The notes below the pieces were generated by a model that saw only the letters and a program-made list of their open reading frames with translations, made no database searches and was not told where the DNA came from. A program made the position numbers and the translations under genes. From contig VXRJ01000003.1 of the NCBI GenBank assembly GCA_009838525.1, positions 1 to 64,000 on the forward strand: a stretch of DNA of 64,000 bases. Direction: 5' to 3'. This DNA comes from Acidobacteriota bacterium. Its GTDB lineage: Bacteria; Acidobacteriota; Vicinamibacteria; Vicinamibacterales; UBA8438. Positions 7,719 to 17,276 of the stretch are shown here, piece after piece. Within the stretch, counting starts at the first letter, position 1; the number at the start of each line of letters is the position of its first letter.

Positions 7719-9191
7719 ATGGGGAAGTTGCTGTTGCGCGTTCTGGCCGCCATCGTCGTGGTCGCGGCGTTCGCCGCGGGGGTCATGGTCCTGCTCGTGG
7801 TCGCGTTCGACATGCAGATCGAACTCGCCGGTAGCGGCATGCGACCGATCTTCTCGTTCGGCACGCCGGACGCGCACTACGCCGCTCTGGAGGCCGATCG
7901 CGACGAGCGCGTCGGGGCCGCCCAGCCCGCAAGCGCGTACGCGAGCGGCTCGGATGGCGCTTCGCCCGGACCCGGCGCCCCGGATCCGGCGCCCATCGCG
8001 GACGCCCAGGATCCCCCGGTCGCCGCGGCTGGCGACGCCTACTGGACCGACTTCCGCGGGCCGCACCGCGACGGCCTCTACACGGAGGCCGCGATCCGCA
8101 CCGACTGGCCCGCCGCGGGGCTGGAACCGCTTTGGAGTCAGCCGGTCGGGGGCGGCTACGCCTCCTTCGTCATCGCCGACAGGCGGGCGTTCACCATTGA
8201 ACAGCGCCGGGACGAGGAAGTGGTCGCGGCCTACGACATCGATACCGGCATCGAGATCTGGACCCACACCTGGCCCGCGCACTTTCAGGAGGCTATGGGC
8301 GGCCCGGGACCCCGCGCCACGCCGACGTGGCACGACGGCCAGATCTACGCGCTGGGCGCCACCGGCCAGTTCGTCAACCTGGACGGGGCCACCGGGGAGG
8401 TCCACTGGGAGCGGAACATCCTGACCGATGCGGGGGCCTCCAACCTTCCGTGGGCAATGTCCGGCGCGCCGCTCGTCGTCGACGACCTGGTCGTCGTGCA
8501 GCCGGGCGGCACTCGCGGCTGGTCGGTCGCCGCCTACGAGCGCCTGACCGGAGACGTCGCCTGGCACGTTCTGGACGATGTGCAGAGCTACACGTCGCCG
8601 ATGCTTGCGACACTGGGCGGGGCGCGGCAGATTATCGTGGTGACGGCCGAGCGTGCCGCCGGACTGCGGCCGCATGACGGAGGCCTGCTCTGGGAGTACC
8701 CCTGGACCGTTCCCGTCGTCCCGAACATCGCCCAGCCGCTCGTCGTCGGCGACAAGCGGCTCTTCCTGTCGGCCAGCTACGGGAAGGGCGCGGCGCTCGT
8801 CGAGCTGACCCGGGACGGCGACGGTCTCGCCGCGGCGACGGTCTGGGAAACGAACCGAATGAAGAACGCGTTCAGCAGCTCCGTGCTGATCGACGGCTAC
8901 ATCTACGGTCTCGACGAGTCGATCCTCGCCTGCATCGACGCCGCCACCGGCGAGCTGATGTGGAAGGCAGGGCGCTACGGCCACGGTCAGCTCCTGGCCG
9001 CCGGTGATCATCTGATAGTGCTGACCGAGCGTGGCGAGCTCGTGCTGGTGCGGGCCACCCCGGACCGTCACGAGGAAGTGGCCGGATTCGGCGCCATCGA
9101 GGGCAAGACCTGGAACGTCCCCGCCATGGCGGACGGACGCATCCTCGTCCGCAACGCCCGGCAGATGGCCGCGTTCGACCTGTCGCCGTAG
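7719..9191 (+). CDS. Membrane-anchored PQQ-like beta-propeller protein
   Basis: A 490-residue protein with one N-terminal transmembrane helix (residues about 7-30), a low-complexity Ala/Pro/Gly linker (about 65-105) and a C-terminal propeller built from PQQ-like repeats such as AYDIDTGIEIWTH, NLDGATGEVHWER and IDAATGELMWKAG. The linker is followed by YWTDFRGPHRDG, common at the start of outer-membrane or periplasmic PQQ-like propeller proteins in this kind of genome. No catalytic Asp/Glu set or haem motif was recognised, so a scaffolding or binding role is as likely as an enzyme. It follows the VWA gene by 55 bases and may belong to the same transcript. Confidence 0.8.
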   Translation: MGKLLLRVLAAIVVVAAFAAGVMVLLVVAFDMQIELAGSGMRPIFSFGTPDAHYAALEADRDERVGAAQPASAYASGSDGASPGPGAPDPAPIADAQDPPVAAAGDAYWTDFRGPHRDGLYTEAAIRTDWPAAGLEPLWSQPVGGGYASFVIADRRAFTIEQRRDEEVVAAYDIDTGIEIWTHTWPAHFQEAMGGPGPRATPTWHDGQIYALGATGQFVNLDGATGEVHWERNILTDAGASNLPWAMSGAPLVVDDLVVVQPGGTRGWSVAAYERLTGDVAWHVLDDVQSYTSPMLATLGGARQIIVVTAERAAGLRPHDGGLLWEYPWTVPVVPNIAQPLVVGDKRLFLSASYGKGAALVELTRDGDGLAAATVWETNRMKNAFSSSVLIDGYIYGLDESILACIDAATGELMWKAGRYGHGQLLAAGDHLIVLTERGELVLVRATPDRHEEVAGFGAIEGKTWNVPAMADGRILVRNARQMAAFDLSP

Positions 9192-9226
9192 CAGCTTCTC
9201 GTCCCGGACAGCCACGGCCCACTACA

Positions 9227-10162
9227 TCAACACGCTTCGTGCGCGGAAGGGCGCATCGCCGCCAGCGCGTCCTGGGGCGTCTTCAGCGGAATCGCGCGGG
9301 GGTAGCCGGACAGCAGCCGGGAGTTCCCCGCGGCGGCCTCGGCGCTCGCGAATTCCGGCGGATGCACGAGGCAGCCGACGGGTCGCCGTTGTCTCCGCGC
9401 GTGGTCGACGGTGATCATCGTCCCGTCGTCGCCTGGCGTTTCGACAACGACGACAAGTTCCGCCAGCGCGGACTGAATTCGATCCCGCTGACCGAACGCA
9501 CGGCGGCGCGGCGGCGTGCCGGGCGGGTACTCGGACACGAGGCACCCGCCAGCGCCGATCAGCCGGTCCGCGAGATCCGCGTTCTCGGGCGGGTAGATCG
9601 AATCCAGGCCGTGCGCCAGTGCCGCGACGGTGATCCCGGCCGCGTCGATACAGCCCCAATGGGCCTCGGTGTCGCATCCGCGCGCAAGCCCGCTGACGAC
9701 TACAAACCCCTCGGCGGCCAGATCGTGACCGAATGCTCGCGCCCGCCGGCGTCCGAACGCGGAGGGGGTACGCGTGCCGATCACGGCGACCGACCGGCAG
9801 TCGTTCAGCCCAGCAGCGGATCCCCGGCAGTACAGGAGTGGAACGTAGCCACCCAGCGCGGCGCCGCGGCGCTCGGGCCCCTGAAGCGCCGCCAGCCGCG
9901 TGGGATAGCGAGGGTCACCGTACGCAATGACCGTGATCGCCAGGTCGTCGCAGCGTTCCAGATTCCGTTCGGCGCGCTCCCAGGCACCGGCCGGATCCGT
10001 CCCGTCAAGACCGAGACGGTCCGCATGCCAATAGTCGGCGAACTCCCGACCGTCGTTTGGCAGACGTGCAGCGCCCAGCGCATCCACGACCCCGCGCGGC
10101 CGACACTTGAGCTCGCGCAAGGCCAGCGCAAGACAGGCACGACTCCGGTCCGCGTAGGTCAC
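9227..10162 (-). CDS. dprA: DprA/Smf DNA-processing protein
   Basis: About 311 residues with the Rossmann-like DprA fold that binds single-stranded DNA and loads RecA during natural transformation. Visible signatures are VAVIGTRTPSAFGRR, VVSGLARGCDTEAH, GLDSIYPPEN and LVSEYPPGTPP, in the usual order. The common C-terminal winged helix is missing and the protein ends soon after the Rossmann domain. The start is uncertain: GTG at 10162 is preferred, while TTG at 10186 or 10225 would overlap the divergent gene. With no other competence genes nearby, a transformation role is only inferred from the family. Confidence 0.85.
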   Translation of the reverse strand: MTYADRSRACLALALRELKCRPRGVVDALGAARLPNDGREFADYWHADRLGLDGTDPAGAWERAERNLERCDDLAITVIAYGDPRYPTRLAALQGPERRGAALGGYVPLLYCRGSAAGLNDCRSVAVIGTRTPSAFGRRRARAFGHDLAAEGFVVVSGLARGCDTEAHWGCIDAAGITVAALAHGLDSIYPPENADLADRLIGAGGCLVSEYPPGTPPRRRAFGQRDRIQSALAELVVVVETPGDDGTMITVDHARRQRRPVGCLVHPPEFASAEAAAGNSRLLSGYPRAIPLKTPQDALAAMRPSAHEAC

Positions 10163-10200
10163 GACAGCACTTCGGGTCAGCCCCAATGTATCCTGTTTTG

Positions 10201-11181
10201 ATGGTGAACGAGGTTTCTCTGGCAACCATCGCGCGGGCGCTGGATGCGATGCTCGACGGCGTTATGACGGCGCAGGCGCGCGTACTGTCGCACCTCGTGG
10301 CGGCGGGCGAGGCGGCCGGGAAGGATCCCGGGGACATCATCGCCATGCTCGATGGGGTGGCGGCGGAAACCGTGCTTGACGAATGCTGGGTCAGCAACGC
10401 GGACGGAGATGTCTACATTACGACCGTCCGCGACGAGGCGGGCGCGCCGCAGGCGTTCCGGTTCGATCCGGATCCGGCGGTCCAGCCACAGGCGTCGGCT
10501 TTCTACCCGCTGCTGTCGTCGAGCGTGGAGAGTGACGACGTCGTCGCGCAGGAAGCGCGCGTTCGCGAGATCGACAACGAGATCTTCAAGTACGTCGGCG
10601 TCTCCGGTGTAGACCAGCCCCGGATCGTGCAGGTAGGGAACGCACTCGCGTTCGAGGAGCAGGCGGCAGTCGGCGACACTTACGTGTCGCCCGTGATGAC
10701 GGCGGTGACGGCGGCGTTCGACGAGCCGGACCTGCTGGAGTTCCGGAACACGAGCGCGTACGAGGAAATCCGCAGCGTCTTCGATGGAATCCTCGGCCAG
10801 CACATGATCGTGCAGGCCGCCCTCGCGGATCGGTTCCTGGCGAGCGCCGAGGCGGCCGGTTGGTCGGTGGACACCATCAACGGCCGCTTGCAGCGGATTG
10901 TTCGCTCGACGCCGATGGCGGAGGTTCACGTGGCCTCGCGGAGCGGTGAGGCGGTCTACTCCAGCGATCCATCAGGAAGGCGCCTGCCCGAACCGCCCTT
11001 CGCCGCAGACCTCGAGCGGCTTGCCGGAGAGACGCGGTCGGTCGACCATCCGACCCCTACGGTGGCAGATGGGCCGCTTGTGAAGCATGTCACGGCTCTG
11101 GGAGCCGACGGATTGCGGGTGATATGGATCGGCTATCCGATCGACGATGCTTCACCGGTATCGCCGCGATTCGGATCGTAG
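10201..11181 (+). CDS. Protein with two copies of a Cache/PAS-like domain, function unknown
   Basis: A 326-residue protein that I do not recognise. It contains an internal duplication: residues about 10-75 (helix with MLDGVMTAQARVLSH, then a WVSNADGDVYIT strand pair) resemble residues about 190-260 (helix with FDGILGQHMIVQAAL, then VHVASRSGEAVYSS). The helix followed by hydrophobic strand-Asp/Ser-Gly-turn-strand pattern resembles sensory Cache or PAS-like folds, but there is no signal peptide or transmembrane helix, so it would sit in the cytoplasm. It is divergent from dprA with a very short gap. ATG 10201 is preferred to ATG 10186. Confidence 0.6.
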   Translation: MVNEVSLATIARALDAMLDGVMTAQARVLSHLVAAGEAAGKDPGDIIAMLDGVAAETVLDECWVSNADGDVYITTVRDEAGAPQAFRFDPDPAVQPQASAFYPLLSSSVESDDVVAQEARVREIDNEIFKYVGVSGVDQPRIVQVGNALAFEEQAAVGDTYVSPVMTAVTAAFDEPDLLEFRNTSAYEEIRSVFDGILGQHMIVQAALADRFLASAEAAGWSVDTINGRLQRIVRSTPMAEVHVASRSGEAVYSSDPSGRRLPEPPFAADLERLAGETRSVDHPTPTVADGPLVKHVTALGADGLRVIWIGYPIDDASPVSPRFGS

Positions 11182-11189
11182 CGCGGGCG

Positions 11190-11798
11190 ATGCAGCTCGA
11201 TCTTGGGCACTGCGGCGTCCGGTCATTTCGCGATGCCGATGCCGCGCCGATCGCCCGGCACGCCAACAACCGCAAGGTCTGGGTCCAACTGCGGGATCAG
11301 TTTCCGCATCCCTACACCACCGACAATGCCCACGGGTTCATCCGATTCACGCTCGCGCAGGACAGGGAGACGGCGTTCGCCATCACGGTGGACGACCTGC
11401 CGGTAGGCGCCATCGGGGTCGTGCTCCGTGACGACGTGGAGCGTTGCTCGGCGGAGATCGGGTACTGGCTCGGGGAGGAGTACTGGGGCCGCGGGATCGC
11501 CACGAGCGCACTGGCCGGGTTAACGCGCTTCGCGTTCACCGCCTATGACCTCGAACGCCTCTACGCCCTGCCCCTCGCCTCGAACGCCGCGTCCTGCCGT
11601 GTGCTGGAGAAGGCCGGGTACCGGCTCGAGGGCCGCCTCCGCCGGAGCGCGATCAAGGACGGCGTTGTGCAGGATCAGCTGCTCTACGCGATCCTGCGGG
11701 AGGAGGCTGGCGTTGGAACCGCCGGTCGGGAGACCGGCGCACCAACCCGCGCACCGGCCGGCCCGACAAGCGGCGGCGGGGACGCCGACGCACGCTGA
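11190..11798 (+). CDS. GNAT acetyltransferase, RimJ/RimL type
   Basis: A 202-residue N-acetyltransferase. It begins with LGHCGVRSFRDADAAPIARH, contains the acetyl-CoA binding stretch LGEEYWGRGIATSAL, and ends the fold with ASNAASCRVLEKAGYRLEGRLR, the usual RimJ/RimL C-terminus. The substrate (protein N-terminus, amine or antibiotic) cannot be predicted. A tail of about 30 residues rich in Gly, Ala, Thr and Pro follows the domain; its DNA contains a perfect 7-base hairpin (GCCGGTC 11721-11727 with GACCGGC 11732-11738), so the tail may have grown from a terminator-like sequence. It is convergent with the next gene. Confidence 0.88.
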   Translation: MQLDLGHCGVRSFRDADAAPIARHANNRKVWVQLRDQFPHPYTTDNAHGFIRFTLAQDRETAFAITVDDLPVGAIGVVLRDDVERCSAEIGYWLGEEYWGRGIATSALAGLTRFAFTAYDLERLYALPLASNAASCRVLEKAGYRLEGRLRRSAIKDGVVQDQLLYAILREEAGVGTAGRETGAPTRAPAGPTSGGGDADAR

Positions 11799-11824
11799 CC
11801 GGCGCACCGCGACCGCGTGAACCA

Positions 11825-13546
11825 CTACGGGTTCCGGGTCAGGTCGTAATACTCGAGGGCGGCGCCAAGAACCATCGCACCCCCACGGTCGTCGGCGCCG
11901 TTGACGGCGGGCCGATCCAGATAGTACCGCTCTGTCGGTCCCGCGCCGGTGCTGAAACAGACGTCGACCAGCGTGCCATCATCCGCGACATGCGCCAGCA
12001 GGGCGCGCCAGGCGCGATCGACGACCGGGAGATAGGAATCGTCGAGCCAGCCAAGCCGCATGCCGCGCGCCATGGCCGTCAGCGTCATCGCGGTGACGCT
12101 GGTCTCTCGGTAGCTCCCGGGCACGTCGACTATCTGTCGCCACATGCCGTCCGGGGCCTGCTGGGCACGCATCCCCTCCAGGTGCCGGCGGTGGACATCG
12201 AGGATGTCCGCGCGATCCGGATGGTCGTCCGGCAGAACCGTCAGGAGTTCCGAAAGGCCCAGCGCGCCGAAGCCGTTGCCGCGTCCCCAGGCGACCGGCG
12301 CGTCGGCGTCATGGTGGAACAGGCCGTTCGGCTGCTGCAGGCGGGCGGCGGTCGCCAGGACGAGGCGGACGGCGGCGGCCATCCCGTCCGGGTCGCCGGC
12401 GCGCACCGAGGCGATGGTGCCGAGGTAGAAGTCGTCGCTCCAGCCGGAAGCATGCTCCCCCACGCCCGGCGACGTTTCGGCCGCCGCGAGCGCCACGCCT
12501 TCCGCCGCAAGACGTTCGGCCGACTCTCGCAGGACATCGTCGTCCGACTGCCGGGCGATCTCCGAGAAGATCATCGTGCCGGCGATGGCGGCGTACGACA
12601 CACGGTCACCGAACAGGACCTGCTCGCCCGAGAGCCACGGCTGGATGTCCGTCATCACCTTCTCACGCAGCGATGCGTCATCGTCCATGTCCGCTACGCG
12701 CAGCGCGTGAATCCAGGCGAGGGCCGGAATGTAGCCGATGCTGGCCGTGCCGGGATATCGCCGCGCCATCAGGCGCGCAACCTCAAGCGGGTCGCGCGCC
12801 ATCCGGTCGAGGATGTTGGTCCGCAGTGTCGAGCGGCTGGCTGCGGCGCGGGCGAGCACCGCCCGCATGACTTCCGGTCCGTCCGGAGCGCGAGCGGTGA
12901 CGAGCAACGTGTCGACCGGGCCGAGGCCTGGCTGGCTTGCGGGATCGGCCAGCGCCGCGGCAAGCGATCCCGGCGGGAGGTCATCGCCGTCGGCGCTCGA
13001 ATAGACCTGCAGATCATCGCCGACCCGCACCTCCACCACCAGGTCCGGAGCCTGATAGCTGACCCAGCGCCAGACATAGCGGGTGCCGGGTCGGTCGGCG
13101 TGATCGAAGTAGCCATCGACCGGCGGGAACGCGTCGGGCGAGCGCAGCGAACCGTCGTTCGAGGGCGCCGCCAGGGGAAGCCCGCTCACCAGCCATGCGG
13201 AGCGGGCAACGTCGGACGCCTCGCGCTTGAACCAGTAGATAGCATTGCTCACGATGCGGGCGCTGTCAGCGTTGCCGTCGAGTCCGCCCACCAGCACGAT
13301 GCGCGGTTCGGAGCGTGCCGGATCGAACGGCGCGCCATGCTCGAGCGTCCGGATCGGCTGGCCGTCGCGTGAGGTGCCGGCAGCGCTGACGATTCCGGGT
13401 TCGCCGGCTTCGGCGGCAATCTCGCCGAGCGTGGCCAGAGGCCTCTCTGGCGCGCATGCAGCCAGACCGAGACTCAGCGCCGCGACGGCAATAGCCGACG
13501 TGAGGCGACGGAGACGGCCGGCCCGGCGGCCGGCGCACCAGTTCAT
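11825..13546 (-). CDS. GH88/GH105-like glycoside hydrolase lipoprotein
   Basis: A 573-residue secreted lipoprotein with signal ending SLGLAAC. The C-terminal half (about 270-570) looks like an unsaturated-uronyl hydrolase of the GH88/GH105 alpha/alpha-barrel families: WGRGNGFGALGLSELL, GMWRQIVDVPGSYRETS and VTAMTLTAMARGM are typical blocks. The N-terminal half (about 60-230) starts with RIVLVGGLDGNADSARIV, reminiscent of an M14-like or hydrolase Rossmann segment, but I cannot assign it. The protein would act at the cell envelope on unsaturated uronyl oligosaccharides left by polysaccharide lyases. No lyase is encoded nearby. Confidence 0.78.
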   Translation of the reverse strand: MNWCAGRRAGRLRRLTSAIAVAALSLGLAACAPERPLATLGEIAAEAGEPGIVSAAGTSRDGQPIRTLEHGAPFDPARSEPRIVLVGGLDGNADSARIVSNAIYWFKREASDVARSAWLVSGLPLAAPSNDGSLRSPDAFPPVDGYFDHADRPGTRYVWRWVSYQAPDLVVEVRVGDDLQVYSSADGDDLPPGSLAAALADPASQPGLGPVDTLLVTARAPDGPEVMRAVLARAAASRSTLRTNILDRMARDPLEVARLMARRYPGTASIGYIPALAWIHALRVADMDDDASLREKVMTDIQPWLSGEQVLFGDRVSYAAIAGTMIFSEIARQSDDDVLRESAERLAAEGVALAAAETSPGVGEHASGWSDDFYLGTIASVRAGDPDGMAAAVRLVLATAARLQQPNGLFHHDADAPVAWGRGNGFGALGLSELLTVLPDDHPDRADILDVHRRHLEGMRAQQAPDGMWRQIVDVPGSYRETSVTAMTLTAMARGMRLGWLDDSYLPVVDRAWRALLAHVADDGTLVDVCFSTGAGPTERYYLDRPAVNGADDRGGAMVLGAALEYYDLTRNP

Positions 13547-13556
13547 GGACGAGCGG

Positions 13557-14576
13557 CTACGGCTGATCGGTCGCCTGGTCCCTCGCGCGCTCGCCCGCCA
13601 GGATGTTCGTCATGCTGTAGTTCCCCTCGTGGCAGGCGTACTCGAACAGGTACGGCAGCTCGTCGGAAGGGAACGTGACGAACGGGAACTCGCCAGAGAA
13701 GGACTCGGTCCAGTGCGTCGGGTCCTCGACGCTGAACTCGTAGTTCACGGTGTCGGCATCGACGCGGGTGAACCGTTCCGTCACCGCAATCGTGTCATCC
13801 GCCCGGCCGTTCGCCATCCGGAGGAGCACCGGGTCGCCCCCAACCGCGCCGGCATTCGCCGTGGTCCGGCGGATGTTCGTGGTCTCGACCACCAGCGTGT
13901 CACCCTCCCACCGGCCGCGCGCGTCGCCGTGCCACTGGCGCACGCTCTCCGGCAGATGGTCGCGCCCGTCGAGCGGAATGATCCGCGTGTCATGGATCAT
14001 CTCCGCGTAGATGACGACGTGGGTCGGCGTCTGCAGGATGATGAAGTTGTTGTTGTAGGCGCTCGGGAACATCGGCGGACCCGCCGACCAGACCAGGCAG
14101 CGGTCGTTCAGCTCGAGGTCCTCCCAACTGTCGAACGGCCCCTCGACCGGGTAGGCGGCATCGTGCGCCACCTTGCGATCCGCTGCGTCCGCCGTGCGCG
14201 CCGGCAGCCTGCCGTTGGGCGGATCGGTGATTAGCGACGTCCGGTTCGTCGGCCGTGTCCCTCCGTCCAGCCAGAAGTTGTTGTAGCCGCCAACGTTTCC
14301 ACCGGCGACGGTCCGCCGCGGCGGCGCCACCAGCAGGTCCTGGTTGCGCTGCACGCGCGCCGCTTCCTGTTCCGCGACTTCCTCGTCGGTCAGGAACACC
14401 TTGTCACCGACTGAATCGGGGCGCTCGAGCGGCGTGATCGTCTTGTTCGTGTATGTCCCCTGCAGATCGGGATCACCCCAGGGGGTCCGGGGACCGTCCT
14501 GCGCCGCCGCAGCCGCCGGCAGCAGCAGCACGCAGGCGAACACACCCGCCAGCGCGGCAAAAGTTGGCCGAGTCAT
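13557..14576 (-). CDS. Secreted protein of the PDLQG-type family, copy 1
   Basis: A 339-residue exported protein with signal peptide ending AAAAAQ. It shares with the two genes at 22975 and 24011 the order of blocks PDLQGxY/W, FLTDEEVAEQEA, GGYNNFW, RTSLITDPPNGRLP, WEGDTLVVETTN, ERFTRVDADTVNYEF and EYACHEGNYSM. I associate such proteins with Acidobacteriota and marine bacteria but know no function; a secreted binding or hydrolytic role is possible. The ATG at 14576 has GGGAGG six bases before it on the minus strand. It is more divergent than the other two copies. Confidence 0.8.
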   Translation of the reverse strand: MTRPTFAALAGVFACVLLLPAAAAAQDGPRTPWGDPDLQGTYTNKTITPLERPDSVGDKVFLTDEEVAEQEAARVQRNQDLLVAPPRRTVAGGNVGGYNNFWLDGGTRPTNRTSLITDPPNGRLPARTADAADRKVAHDAAYPVEGPFDSWEDLELNDRCLVWSAGPPMFPSAYNNNFIILQTPTHVVIYAEMIHDTRIIPLDGRDHLPESVRQWHGDARGRWEGDTLVVETTNIRRTTANAGAVGGDPVLLRMANGRADDTIAVTERFTRVDADTVNYEFSVEDPTHWTESFSGEFPFVTFPSDELPYLFEYACHEGNYSMTNILAGERARDQATDQP

Positions 14577-14738
14577 CTCACACCTCCCGTATCGCTTTGG
14601 GTACCGTCGCACGCGTTGTTCACAAGGACAATCAGTGCCCCAGTATACGCCCGTCACCGGACCGCTGGTAGTTGCAATCGCCGCGCAGGACGGCGTCGGA
14701 GTCGCAGACTGGCGCGCGGCATGCTATAAGCGTGTGCG

Positions 14739-17252
14739 GTGTTCGACGCCGCCAGTCTGCAAGTCGCCATGGATGCCCGCGCCTACGCCCGGCCCTCACG
14801 GGAAAGCGCCGCCGATCTGGCGCGGACGACCGATCTTCGCGCCTTGATGCAGCGGGCCGCGTCGCTGCGTGACGCCGGCTTCGGGCGCCCCGTCAGCTAT
14901 TCGCGCAAGGTCTTCATCCCGCTTACGAAGCTCTGCCGCGACGTCTGCCACTACTGCACGTTCGCACAACCGCCGCGCCCGGGCGAGCGTGCCTATCTGA
15001 CGCTTGACGAAGCGGTCGACATCGCCCGCAGCGGCGCCGCGGCCGGTTGCCGGGAAGCCCTCTTCACGCTGGGCGACAAGCCGGAGCTGCGCTACCCGCA
15101 GGCGCGCGCGGAACTTGCGGCGCTCGGCTACCCCACGACGGTGGCGTACCTCGTGGCGGCCGCACGTGCCGTCTTCGAGGCGACCGGCCTGCTGCCGCAC
15201 GCCAATCCCGGCGTGATGACGCGGTCGGAGTTGCTCGCGCTGCGCGAGGTCTGTCCGTCCCAGGGGCTGATGCTCGAAAGCGTCTCCCGGCGGTTGCTCG
15301 AGCCCGGCGCGGCGCACCACGGATCGCCGGACAAGGACCCCGGCGCCCGGCTGGAGACGATCCGCCTCGCCGGCGAACTGGCCATCCCGTTCACGTCCGG
15401 CATCCTGATCGGCATCGGCGAAACCCGCCAGGAACGCGTGGACTCGCTCCTGGCGCTGCGCGATCTGCACGACGCCCACGGACACCTGCAGGAGATCATC
15501 GTCCAGAACTTCCGCGCGAAGCCGGGGACGCGGATGGTTGATGCGTCCGAGCCAACCCTTGAGGACCTGCAGTGGACGATTGCCTGCGCACGGATCCTCT
15601 TCGGTCCCGAGATGGCGATTCAGGCGCCGCCCAACCTGACTCCGGAGACCTTCCGCGAGCTGATCCGGGCCGGCATCAACGACTGGGGCGGCGTCTCTCC
15701 CGTGACGCCGGACCACGTCAATCCCGAGGCCCCCTGGCCGCATCTCGATCGCCTGGCGTGCGAGACCGCGCGCGAGGGAAAGGTGCTCACCGAGCGGCTG
15801 ACGGTCTATCCGGCCTACGTGCGCAGGCTGGACACCTGGGTGGCGGAACCGCTGAGAACGGCCGTGCTGCAGGCATCCGACGCGGAGGGATTCGCCCGCG
15901 ACAGCCGATGGGCGCCCGGCGACCCGGAGGCCGTGCTACCCACGGGGCTGCTCGATGAACTGAGTGAGCGGCCGGCCACGGCGACGCCGATCACGGAGTC
16001 GGCCACCGCGTCAATCTGCGCGAAGGCGGCGCGCGGCGACCGGCTGGACGAGACGGAGATCACGCACCTCTTCACGGCCCGCGGCGACGATCTGACGACC
16101 GTCGTGCGGGCCGCCGACACCCTCCGGCGGGAAGTGAACGGCGAGACGGTCACCTACGTCGTCAACCGCAACATCAACTACACGAACGTCTGCTACTTCC
16201 GCTGCCGGTTCTGCGCCTTCTCGAAGGGCAAACTGAGCGAGAACCTGCGCGGCGCGCCGTACGACCTGGACCTGGACGAGATTGCCCGCCGCACGCGCGA
16301 GGCGTGGGAGCGCGGCGCCACTGAAGTATGCATGCAGGGAGGCATACATCCCGACTACACCGGCGCGACGTACCTGGCGATCTGCCGAACGGTGAAGGAA
16401 GCCGTCCCCGCAATCCACGTCCATGCCTTCTCGCCCCTTGAGGTGTGGCAGGGAGCGGCGACCCTCGGCCTGCCGCTCAAGGCGTTCCTCCAGCAGTTGC
16501 GCGACGCCGGGCTCGGCACGCTACCGGGCACCGCCGCCGAAGTGCTCCACGACGAAGTCCGGCAGGAACTCTGTCCCGACAAGCTCAATTCCGAGCAGTG
16601 GCTCGAAGTCATGGAGACGGCGCACCGGGTCGGCTTCCGGACCACCGCGACGATCATGTACGGGCACATCGACCACCCGCATCACTGGGCAAGGCATCTG
16701 GCCGCGGTCCGGGACCTCCAGACGCGGACCGGCGGTTTCACGGAGTTCGTGCCCCTCCCCTTCGTCCACATGGAGGCCCCGATCTACCTCCAGGGACGCG
16801 CCCGGCGCGGGCCAACGTTCCGGGAGTCGCTGCTGATGCACGCGGTCGCGCGGCTGGCCCTCCATCCGGTCATAACCAACATTCAGGCATCCTGGGTCAA
16901 GATGGGACCGCGCGGCGTTCATGCCCTGCTGAACGCCGGCGTCAATGACCTGGGAGGCACCCTGATGAACGAGAGCATCACGCGCGCCGCCGGCGCCGGT
17001 TTCGGTCAGGAACTGCCGCCGGAACGGATGGAGGCGCTGATCATTGAGGCGGACCGGACCCCGCGTCAGCGGACAACGACGTACGGCGTACCGCCAGCGG
17101 AACAGACGGACCGTTCGTACCACGCGGAAGGCCTGTCGCCCGTGATTCAGACGCCGGCGCCGGCGTGGGCCCACCGCGGTCCGCGCGAGGCCCTCGTACG
17201 GCCGGGCCTGGGAACGGACATGGGCGAGACCGTGGTGGACCACGCGGGATAG
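14739..17252 (+). CDS. fbiC: FO synthase, fused CofG-CofH (FbiC)
   Basis: An 837-residue bifunctional radical-SAM enzyme that makes 7,8-didemethyl-8-hydroxy-5-deazariboflavin (FO), the chromophore of coenzyme F420, from tyrosine and the pyrimidine precursor 5-amino-6-ribitylamino-uracil. The CofG half has CRDVCHYC with cluster cysteines 66, 70 and 73; the CofH half has CYFRCRFC at 485-492. Length matches actinobacterial FbiC; many other lineages keep the two halves as separate genes. The GTG start lies only about ten bases after a TATAAG box (14724-14729) and has no ribosome site, so the mRNA could be leaderless, or translation may begin at ATG 14769. Confidence 0.93.
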   Translation: MFDAASLQVAMDARAYARPSRESAADLARTTDLRALMQRAASLRDAGFGRPVSYSRKVFIPLTKLCRDVCHYCTFAQPPRPGERAYLTLDEAVDIARSGAAAGCREALFTLGDKPELRYPQARAELAALGYPTTVAYLVAAARAVFEATGLLPHANPGVMTRSELLALREVCPSQGLMLESVSRRLLEPGAAHHGSPDKDPGARLETIRLAGELAIPFTSGILIGIGETRQERVDSLLALRDLHDAHGHLQEIIVQNFRAKPGTRMVDASEPTLEDLQWTIACARILFGPEMAIQAPPNLTPETFRELIRAGINDWGGVSPVTPDHVNPEAPWPHLDRLACETAREGKVLTERLTVYPAYVRRLDTWVAEPLRTAVLQASDAEGFARDSRWAPGDPEAVLPTGLLDELSERPATATPITESATASICAKAARGDRLDETEITHLFTARGDDLTTVVRAADTLRREVNGETVTYVVNRNINYTNVCYFRCRFCAFSKGKLSENLRGAPYDLDLDEIARRTREAWERGATEVCMQGGIHPDYTGATYLAICRTVKEAVPAIHVHAFSPLEVWQGAATLGLPLKAFLQQLRDAGLGTLPGTAAEVLHDEVRQELCPDKLNSEQWLEVMETAHRVGFRTTATIMYGHIDHPHHWARHLAAVRDLQTRTGGFTEFVPLPFVHMEAPIYLQGRARRGPTFRESLLMHAVARLALHPVITNIQASWVKMGPRGVHALLNAGVNDLGGTLMNESITRAAGAGFGQELPPERMEALIIEADRTPRQRTTTYGVPPAEQTDRSYHAEGLSPVIQTPAPAWAHRGPREALVRPGLGTDMGETVVDHAG

Positions 17253-17276
17253 CCCGGTGAGACAGGAGGGAAGTCG

